A stretch of 64,000 nucleotides of DNA from positions 19,311 through 83,310 of the forward strand of contig CAZFBD010000011.1 of NCBI GenBank assembly GCA_964517125.1, in the 5' to 3' direction. The notes below the pieces were generated by a model. The model was not told the origin of the DNA. It did no database searches and worked only from the letters and a program-made list of their open reading frames with translations. The stretch is from SHLQ01 sp964517125. Its GTDB lineage: Bacteria; Actinomycetota; Acidimicrobiia; Acidimicrobiales; SHLQ01. Shown in pieces: positions 58,628 through 64,000 of this stretch (positions within the stretch are counted from its first letter, which is position 1; the number at the start of each line of letters is the position of its first letter). The position numbers and the translations under genes are program-made.

Positions 58628-59734
58628 GTGGCGAGTAGCAGGCCCTTCGGCAACATCCGAAAGCTCCCGTCCGGGCGCTATCAGGCGCGCTACTGGCACC
58701 TCGGTAAACAGGTCCCCGCCGACACGACGTTCGCCACGAAGGCCGACGCGCGGGCGTGGCTGGCGACGATGGAGACCGACCTGGTGTCGGGTCGCCACGT
58801 CGACCCGTCGAGCGGCCGTGAGCGATTCGGGGCGTTCGCTGAGCGCTGGCTCGAGGCTCGCGACCTTCGTCCACGGACGCGGGACACCTATGCCTCGCAG
58901 CTCGCCCACATCCTCGACGAGTTCGAGACCGTGGAGCTGCGCAAGATCACCCCGTCGGCGGTCCGGGCCTGGCATGGCCGCCTGTCGAAGTCGGCCCTGC
59001 ACGCCAACACCGTCGCCAAGGTCTACCGGCTCTTCCGGACCATGCTTGACACGGCGGTCGACGACGGACTCCTCCGGACCAATCCCGTCCACATCAAGGG
59101 CGCTGCTGTCGAGAGATCGATCGAGCGACCAATGCTCGACTGGGACGACATCGAGCGCATCGCTGACGCCATCCACCCGAGGTTCCGGGCGCTCGTGTGG
59201 GTCGGCGCCACGTCCGGCCTCCGCTACGGCGAGCTCACTGGCTTGACCCGAAGGCACGTCGACCTCGACGACCGTTCGCTCCGGGTCGACCGGGCCCTGT
59301 CGTTCGTGAAGGGCCAGGGGCCGACCCTCGGCCCTCCGAAGTCGGCGGCTGCTCACCGGACGGTGGTCATCCCGAGTGGTGTGGTCGAGATGCTCGCCGC
59401 ACACATCGAAGAGCACGTCGTCGAAGACCCCGACGCGCTCGTGTTCACATCAGTGAAGGACAGCCCACTCGTCAACCGGTACTTCGCTCCGTACTGGAAG
59501 AAGGCGCTCAAGGCGGCCGGCCTCGAAGAGTCGATCCGCTTCCACGACCTCCGCCACCACGCGGGCACATCGGCGGCGACGGCAGGTGCTTCGCTCCGCG
59601 AGATCATGGCCCGAATGGGCCACGCCTCCTCCGACGCGTCGCTCCGCTACCTCAAGGCCTCCGCCCGCCGCGACGAGGAGATCGCTGACGCTATAGAGCG
59701 CCGCATGAACGGCGAGCTGGACGGGCGAGATTGA
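58628..59734 (+). CDS. Tyrosine recombinase/integrase
   Basis: 368 residues, phage-type integrase. An N-terminal arm-binding domain (GNIRKLPSGRYQARYWHLGK), a SAM-like core-binding domain (~60-160), and the catalytic domain with R199 (SGLRYGE), a Lys near 238 (PPKSAAAHR), H306-D-L-R309-H (HDLRHHAG), H332 (GHASSD) and Y341 as nucleophile. All catalytic residues are present, so it is probably active. It begins 104 nt after the tRNA-Gly CCA and reads away from it, which marks this side as an element end. It is followed within a few bases by the unknown cassette, so integrase and cassette may share transcripts. Confidence 0.96.
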   Translation: MASSRPFGNIRKLPSGRYQARYWHLGKQVPADTTFATKADARAWLATMETDLVSGRHVDPSSGRERFGAFAERWLEARDLRPRTRDTYASQLAHILDEFETVELRKITPSAVRAWHGRLSKSALHANTVAKVYRLFRTMLDTAVDDGLLRTNPVHIKGAAVERSIERPMLDWDDIERIADAIHPRFRALVWVGATSGLRYGELTGLTRRHVDLDDRSLRVDRALSFVKGQGPTLGPPKSAAAHRTVVIPSGVVEMLAAHIEEHVVEDPDALVFTSVKDSPLVNRYFAPYWKKALKAAGLEESIRFHDLRHHAGTSAATAGASLREIMARMGHASSDASLRYLKASARRDEEIADAIERRMNGELDGRD

Positions 59735-59739
59735 GTTGC

Positions 59740-60357
59740 ATGATGTCCGAGACACAAAGTCCGGCTCGATGTGCCGAAGTCGACTTCACTGGATCCATGG
59801 CTTTCGACGTTTGCTGTGAGGTGATGGCGGGACAGCTCGCCCTGACGTGTTCGGATCATCCGGATATCGCCGACTGTCCGGACGCTGTGGTCATACGCTC
59901 GCCCAGCGGAGAGTTTCAGTTCCCTATCCGGGACGGTGGAACGTCCTTCATCCGTGCCAGCTTCTGCCCTTGGTGCGGGAGTCGCCTTCTGCCTCCTGAG
60001 GACGGCCAAGATCGGGCGCAGTGGGAAGCCGATGCGGTTGTTCTCGCGCAGATCGGAGCCCAACTCTTCAGAGAGCGTCTCTCCGTGGAGGTCGAGATTC
60101 CCCTCGACCTCGCGACGAGCGCTACTGCGGCCTGGGAACGAGACGACTCCGACACAGTTGGGACCGAGACTCGTGCCCAGGCCGTCGAACGTCATCGCGC
60201 TGCCGCTCTGGCGCTGATTGGTCTTGCTATCTCCGAGCGTGGGACGGCGACCGAAGACGCTATCTCAGTCTCACTGGACCCTTGGCTCATCGGCCCGGCC
60301 CTCGACACCGCCGACGAGATGGGGCTGATCACACCAGAGAGTGAGTCCAATGACTAG
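59740..60357 (+). CDS. Cys-rich zinc-ribbon-like protein (DUF6980-like), unknown function
   Basis: 205 residues. The N-terminal 80 residues resemble DUF6980: C25-C26, C37-x-x-H40, D45-C46-P-D, RDGGTSFIR, and C76-P-W-C79-G, a likely metal-binding ribbon. The C-terminal 120 residues form a separate helical region (AVERHRAAALALIGLAISERG) with no family I recognise. Start ATG 59740 (or 59743) is 5 nt after the integrase stop. First gene of a four-gene run with overlapping ends: it overlaps the next by 8 nt. Confidence 0.75.
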   Translation: MMSETQSPARCAEVDFTGSMAFDVCCEVMAGQLALTCSDHPDIADCPDAVVIRSPSGEFQFPIRDGGTSFIRASFCPWCGSRLLPPEDGQDRAQWEADAVVLAQIGAQLFRERLSVEVEIPLDLATSATAAWERDDSDTVGTETRAQAVERHRAAALALIGLAISERGTATEDAISVSLDPWLIGPALDTADEMGLITPESESND

Positions 60358-60739
60358 TTCACTCGATGCCGGCCAATGGGCATCGATCCTCGTGCAGTAC
60401 CTCGAAGACCGCAATGGGCGCGCTCTCGTGAGGCTGCCCAACGGGTCCAAGACGTCCGTCAGCCACAGCGCTCTCCACCCGATGCTCGTCGAGTACGCCA
60501 CTCGTGAAGACCTCCCGTTAGACGACATCGCTCCGGGCGACATCTACGAGGACTGCAGCTACCACCCTGTTCTGTGCACTTCCAGGGATGGAGACGAAGT
60601 GCAGGGAATCTCCCTCATTGATGGATCTCGACCACGAGCGTGCTCGCTCACGCACTGCGGCGTGGTCAAGCTTGAGATCGCCGAGGTGACAGATGCGGTC
60701 GAGCGGGCCCGTGACGAACAAGGCCGGCCGAGACAGTGA
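60350..60739 (+). CDS. Unknown protein, cassette gene 2
   Basis: 129 residues. N-terminal QWASILVQYLEDRNGRALVRLPNGSKTSVSHSALHPML looks like a small beta-barrel (SH3- or Tudor-like) turn region; the C-terminal half has CSYHPVLCTSRDGDEVQGI and SLTHCGVVKLEI with several Cys/His but no clear zinc pattern. No family recognised. It begins 8 nt inside the previous gene and ends in a GTGA overlap with the next, so its expression is tied to both. Confidence 0.7.
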   Translation: MTSSLDAGQWASILVQYLEDRNGRALVRLPNGSKTSVSHSALHPMLVEYATREDLPLDDIAPGDIYEDCSYHPVLCTSRDGDEVQGISLIDGSRPRACSLTHCGVVKLEIAEVTDAVERARDEQGRPRQ

Positions 60740-60924
60740 GATTCGTCCCACCGGTCGTCGTGGATCGCATGCCGGTCGACTGGTGGCGTCCGGGCAACCT
60801 GCACCGGCTCGGCCCGTTGGAGATTCACTTCTGCGACGACGACCACGTGCGGACGATCGAGGTCAATCACAAGGTGATCGGGCAAGGGCGAACCCTCTTC
60901 CCGTACGGCCGGTGGGACGCATGA
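60736..60924 (+). CDS. Unknown small protein, cassette gene 3
   Basis: 62 residues: MRFVPPVVVDRMPVDWWRP, then HRLGPLEIHFCDDDHVRTIE and a basic/aromatic end (RTLFPYGRWDA). Start GTG 60736 and stop 60924 both overlap neighbours (GTGA and ATGA), which argues that it is a real gene. No family recognised; too short for reliable fold guesses. Confidence 0.65.
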   Translation: MRFVPPVVVDRMPVDWWRPGNLHRLGPLEIHFCDDDHVRTIEVNHKVIGQGRTLFPYGRWDA

Positions 60925-61535
60925 CAGCGGCTGACTTCCTCGACAGCGAGAACTGGCACGGCTCCTACTACGAACTCGCCGTGGCCCTCGGGTCCCCCAC
61001 CGATCCCGACGCTGGCGTCCGCATCCAGAGAGCCCGAACGGCGATCTGGCAGGACCCGCGACTGGATGGCTGCTACTTGGACCGGTGGGCGCGGCCCGAG
61101 GAACAAGCTCGACTAAGCCCAGATCTGAGCAACGTCGAGCTCACCTCCCCAATCTACGGTCGTGCGCTGCTCCCGAACGGAGCGACAGTCGTCTGTGCGA
61201 TGCACGTAGTCCGCGAAGAAGGCGACGACGCCCTGGACTGGATCGCCATCTGCCTACCAACCGGAGCGCTCGAGCGGGCTATCCCAGAGCTTGACCATCC
61301 GCTTCACCAGGACGGGAGTAGGAGCTGGCGCGAGCCGATCGACGATTGGCTCCACCGAGTAGCCGATCGCATCGGTCAAGCTGCGTCGCTCGCCTTCGGA
61401 CTGGTCGGCGAAGAAGTATCCGGCCTCTCGGCGATCAATCGGAACGGCGATCCCCTCCCCGAGGTGCAGTCGCGAACGAGCATCCTCATTCCGTCCGGCG
61501 ACACTGTCACCTGGCTCCGCCCACATAGCTGGTAG
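60921..61535 (+). CDS. Unknown protein, cassette gene 4
   Basis: 204 residues, soluble. Sequence blocks include NWHGSYYELAVALG, DAGVRIQRARTAIWQDPRLDG, LPNGATVVCAMHVVREEG, WIAICLPTGALER and a helical REPIDDWLHRVADRIGQAA. The strand-rich centre with a helical end would fit a ligand-binding or immunity-like fold, but I do not recognise the family. Starts in an ATGA overlap with gene 3 and ends 46 nt before the operator-like inverted repeat of the next gene. Confidence 0.7.
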   Translation: MTAADFLDSENWHGSYYELAVALGSPTDPDAGVRIQRARTAIWQDPRLDGCYLDRWARPEEQARLSPDLSNVELTSPIYGRALLPNGATVVCAMHVVREEGDDALDWIAICLPTGALERAIPELDHPLHQDGSRSWREPIDDWLHRVADRIGQAASLAFGLVGEEVSGLSAINRNGDPLPEVQSRTSILIPSGDTVTWLRPHSW

Positions 61536-61569
61536 CGCCGAGCGCGCACCTCTCATGCAACTCCACATA

Positions 61570-61598
61570 CAACTTGATAGTTACAATCAGACAAGTTG
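61570..61598 (+). promoter_or_regulatory. Promoter inside inverted repeat CAACTTG-N15-CAAGTTG
   Basis: Arms at 61570-61576 and 61592-61598 flank TACAAT (-10, 61582-61587). The next gene starts at 61607 or 61613. Binding to the repeat would block RNA polymerase, so a dedicated repressor or autorepression is likely. Confidence 0.65.
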
Positions 61599-61606
61599 GA
61601 TGAGGA

Positions 61607-63397
61607 GTGAGCTTGCCTGAACTCGATGCCACCAATGTGAGCGAGATTGTCTCGACGCTGCGAGCCGTCGGGTCCGATCTCACGACCATCGAGGTCAAGG
61701 CTGCCGCTGGTGGCCTGCCGAAGTCGATCATCGAGACCGTCTCCGCCTTCGCGAACACCGACGGTGGGCTCATCCTGCTGGGGCTCGACGAGAGCTCAGA
61801 GTTCTCGGTGCTCCAAGTCGGCAGCGGCAAGCTCGCGTCGGACCTTGCCTCGGCGTGCGCCGACCAACTCGAGCCGCCGATCCGGCCCGAGATCGAGATC
61901 GTCGAGTTCGAAGGGAACCATCTCGTCGCCGCACTCGTGGACGAGCTCCCACAGACTCAGAAGCCCTGCTTTGTGAAGTCTCGCGGAATCGAGCGCGGCT
62001 CCTTCGTCCGCACGTTCGATGGTGACCGTTCGCTGTCGACATACGAAGTCCACGTCCTGCAGTCCTCACGGGGTCAGCCAGACGACGACGGGGCGATCGT
62101 CGCCGGCGCGACGACGGACGATCTCGATTCGTCACTCACGTCAACCCTCCTCGCTCGACTCCGATCAACACGGGGCCACACATTCTCGTCCGCGAGCGAT
62201 GACGAGATTCTCGACATGATGGGTGTCACCGTTACTCGCGACGGAGCACGAGCCGTCACGCTCGCGGGATTGCTCGCCCTCGGCAGATTCCCTCAGCAGT
62301 TCGTGCCGCAACTCGACGTCACGTTCGTCGCCTTGCCAACTGCATCCGGAGAGCCGCTCCAGGATGGCACTCGATTTCTGGACAACCAGTCCATCGATGG
62401 CCCCATACCCCGAATGGTCTCGGAAACGCTCGCTGCGCTGCGACGGAACATGAAGCGCCGCTCCATTGTCGTCGGGGTCGGGCGAGAGGATCGGTGGGAG
62501 TATCCCGAGGAGGCGATTCGGGAACTCGTCGCCAACGCCCTCATGCACCGTGACTACAACCAACTCGCCCACGGCACCCAGGTACGCGTGTCGCTCTATC
62601 CCGACAGACTCGAGGTCTCGAGTCCAGGCGGCCTTCACGGTCCGGTTTCGCACGTCGACCTCCTCGCGGAGGCCGTTTCGTCTTCCAGAAACGCGCGACT
62701 CGCCAAGCTACTGGAGGACGTCGAGGTCGAGTCGACCGGCCGAACTGTTTGCGAGAACCGAGGCTCCGGCCTCCTCGCAACAGCCGCAGCGCTCCGCGAT
62801 GCCGGCATGGAGCCGCCCCGAGTCGTGGACAACATCCGCGAGTTCCGGATGATCATTCGCAACCACGGGCTCCTCGACGACGACGCAGTCTCCTGGCTCT
62901 CGACGCTCGACACCGCACGACTCAACGACCGTCAGCGGCTCGGGCTTGCATTTCTCCACCGCAACGGTCAAATCACCAACCAGCAGTACCGCACTGTTAC
63001 CGGAACCGACTCGCTCACGGCCACACGGGAGCTCACCGGCCTCGCAGGCGAAGGACTCATCGACAAGACAAGTGACCGTCGATGGACAATCTGGAAACTC
63101 GCCGGAGCGAAGCCGTCCGACACACAACGCCGCTTGGAGTTCACGCCGCAGAATCCCCAGGTCACTCGCGGCGACCGACGGCCAGCGATCAAATCGCTGC
63201 TGAGACCAGGACCACAGTCAGCCCAGTATCTCGCTGACGAGATCGGCCTGACCAAGGAGGCGATACTCCGGTGGCTTCGCCGGATGGAGAAAGCGGGCGA
63301 GGTTGAGGCCACCAGCGAGAAGCGCCGAAGCAGACAGAACAAGTGGCGGCTCAGTGATCCGGCGCCGCCGCCCTCAACCATCGGCGATGCCGAGTAG
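61607..63397 (+). CDS. AlbA_2 (Schlafen-like) / RecG-like HATPase regulator protein
   Basis: About 596 residues. N-terminal AlbA_2 (divergent AAA_4/Schlafen core) domain (~20-130): IEVKAAAGGLPKSIIETVSAFANTDGG and LLGLDESSEFSV, where the E-x-K and N-T-D-G-G motifs are typical. The centre has a HATPase_c_4-like domain: IRELVANALMHRDYN and LEVSSPGGLHG with ENRGSGL. C-terminal winged helices (~430-600: ITNQQYRTVTG, YLADEIGLTKEAILRWLRRME) probably bind DNA. Proteins of this layout are called transcriptional regulators or RecG-related and recur in defence islands and mobile elements. Start GTG 61607, or TTG 61613 with GAGGAG 5 nt upstream. Confidence 0.88.
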   Translation: MSLPELDATNVSEIVSTLRAVGSDLTTIEVKAAAGGLPKSIIETVSAFANTDGGLILLGLDESSEFSVLQVGSGKLASDLASACADQLEPPIRPEIEIVEFEGNHLVAALVDELPQTQKPCFVKSRGIERGSFVRTFDGDRSLSTYEVHVLQSSRGQPDDDGAIVAGATTDDLDSSLTSTLLARLRSTRGHTFSSASDDEILDMMGVTVTRDGARAVTLAGLLALGRFPQQFVPQLDVTFVALPTASGEPLQDGTRFLDNQSIDGPIPRMVSETLAALRRNMKRRSIVVGVGREDRWEYPEEAIRELVANALMHRDYNQLAHGTQVRVSLYPDRLEVSSPGGLHGPVSHVDLLAEAVSSSRNARLAKLLEDVEVESTGRTVCENRGSGLLATAAALRDAGMEPPRVVDNIREFRMIIRNHGLLDDDAVSWLSTLDTARLNDRQRLGLAFLHRNGQITNQQYRTVTGTDSLTATRELTGLAGEGLIDKTSDRRWTIWKLAGAKPSDTQRRLEFTPQNPQVTRGDRRPAIKSLLRPGPQSAQYLADEIGLTKEAILRWLRRMEKAGEVEATSEKRRSRQNKWRLSDPAPPPSTIGDAE

Positions 63398-63672
63398 GCG
63401 CAAACGACCGGTCTGCTCAACCATGCGGAAGCCCCGGCTCCCGTCCTAGTCGACCCCCTTTGGGGCCCTCGGCCTGGCACTCCGGGACTCTCGGCTTCAC
63501 CACGACATAGCACCGTGGCGCCATCACGCAGGACCCGGCCGCTCACCGTCCGGAGAGGAGCCGGGCCTGCTTCCTGCGGCTACTGCCGTCGGTCCCTCCA
63601 GTGTCGACGGAAGTGGCGATCGGGGCAACCCGATTCACTTCACCTTGCTCAGGTCGCGGAGGCCGGGGCCAC

Positions 63673-63707
63673 GAAACTTGGAATTGCACCGGTGGAATCC
63701 AAGTTTC
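63673..63707. repeat. Inverted repeat GAAACTTGGA-N15-TCCAAGTTTC
   Basis: Perfect 10-bp arms (63673-63682, 63698-63707) with a small ACCGGT palindrome in the loop. Possible operator, Xis or integrase site, or transcript hairpin. Confidence 0.7.
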
Positions 63708-63741
63708 AGCCCAGATGACCCCGCGAACTGGCCGTGGGAGA

Positions 63742-63840
63742 CGAATGGGAGGTGAAAGAGGAGGTCACCTACCTCACCTCCCACGGATTTCTTGCGAATG
63801 GGAGGTGGAATGTGAGGTGAAACGGTAGGTGGCGGAGGAG
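63742..63840. repeat. GGAGGTG/CACCTCC repeat cluster
   Basis: CGAATGGGAGGTG occurs at 63742-63754 and 63796-63808. Between them CACCTACCTCACCTCCCAC is the partial inverse of the later GTGAGGTG and GGTAGGTG. Iteron- or Xis-site-like; too irregular for CRISPR. Confidence 0.55.
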
Positions 63841-63863
63841 GTGGGTTTCGCACGATCGGCCGC

Positions 63864-64000
63864 ATGCCGACGACTAAGACCTCCCAGGTCGACCCGGCCA
63901 GTCCCTCGCTGCTCAGCATCGAGCAGCTCGCTGACTGGCTCGGCGTCACCGATCGCTTCATCCGCCGCCTCGTCGCCGAGCGACGCATCCCGTTCCTCAA
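63864..64000 (+). CDS. Excisionase-like helix-turn-helix protein, 3' end outside window
   Basis: The first 45 residues are visible: a short Thr/Ser-rich start, then LLSIEQLADWLGVTDRFIRR and LVAERRIPFL, the MerR/HTH_17-type winged-helix pattern of actinobacterial Xis proteins, which usually sit next to an integrase gene. Here the nearest known integrase is 4 kb to the left, so a second integrase may follow outside the window. The gene is cut by the right edge. Confidence 0.82.
   Translation, partial: MPTTKTSQVDPASPSLLSIEQLADWLGVTDRFIRRLVAERRIPFL

Larger units (their letters stand above)
63398..63863. other. Non-coding region of 466 nt with hairpin and purine-rich repeats
   Basis: No convincing ORF on either strand. 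It holds a 10-bp hairpin (63673-63707), GGAGGTG-type repeats (63742-63840), and CACGAT 7 nt before ATG 63864. A control or recombination region upstream of the excisionase-like gene is likely. Confidence 0.6.

Noticed and set aside
63742..63840. Possible CRISPR-like array in the GGAGGTG repeats
   Set aside because: Units are short, irregular and partly inverted, with no uniform spacers and no cas genes.
58525..63863. Right attachment site (copy of the tRNA-Gly 3' end) inside the window
   Set aside because: No duplicate of the 3' tRNA sequence was seen up to 64000; it probably lies further right.

Overview
The window is high-GC DNA with many ATGA/GTGA overlaps between genes. It carries a WhiB regulator, an F420-type luciferase-like oxidoreductase and a tandem ArsA/Get3-like ATPase linked to the WhiB gene. 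Many start codons lack a Shine-Dalgarno sequence and instead have a -10-like hexamer 6-7 nt upstream, which suggests leaderless transcripts. Together these point to an actinobacterium, and I would guess an Acidimicrobiia/Ilumatobacter-like lineage. Two runs of 100 N (1861-1960 and 5193-5292) show that this is a draft scaffold. The second run is flanked by identical 55-bp sequences, so it is probably a scaffolding artefact.

Layout. 1-3801: an ABC exporter locus on the minus strand (large membrane protein, ATPase, partial permease). 3931-10040: an MFS transporter, then a carnitine/quaternary-amine gene set (Rieske oxygenase, SDR, L-carnitine-dehydrogenase-like enzyme, TetR, gamma-butyrobetaine-hydroxylase-like dioxygenase). 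10062-15610: fxsA, a hybrid histidine kinase broken by a 7-bp tandem duplication, then selA-selB. 15635-20203: WhiB, an NfeD-like membrane protein, a fused tandem ArsA-like ATPase, a STAS protein, a lone receiver and tRNA-Pro(CGG). 20419-30732: a signalling block with a histidine kinase, REC-HDOD, REC plus degenerate HD-GYP, an Amt-like protein without its twin histidines, and a GGDEF/EAL receptor overlapping a solute-binding lipoprotein gene. 30802-34524: a 1240-residue Hdr-like iron-sulfur oxidoreductase with an acidic/Ala-rich linker and three C-terminal helix-hairpin-helix modules.

34537-44428: MFS, dcd, thioredoxin-like plus CcdA-like pair, DUF805, PhoD-like phosphatase, convergent glgC and glgA, and serine dehydratase. 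44449-47302: a TPP riboswitch controlling thiB-thiP, with no thiQ visible. 47600-58378: housekeeping and signalling genes (SUKH-like, HD, Nudix, LLM oxidoreductase, a 55-residue small ORF, aldehyde dehydrogenase, an N-terminally truncated CHASE-GGDEF gene, Asp/Glu racemase, two FHA proteins, a serine-hydrolase lipoprotein).

58451-64000: an apparent integrative element beside tRNA-Gly(CCC). It has a tyrosine integrase with a repeat-rich promoter, a cassette of four overlapping small genes of unknown function, an AlbA_2/HATPase regulator-like gene whose promoter lies inside an inverted repeat, a repeat-rich non-coding stretch, and the start of an excisionase-like HTH gene cut by the window edge. 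This island is the best candidate for an undescribed system. No CRISPR array, rRNA or complete insertion sequence was seen.
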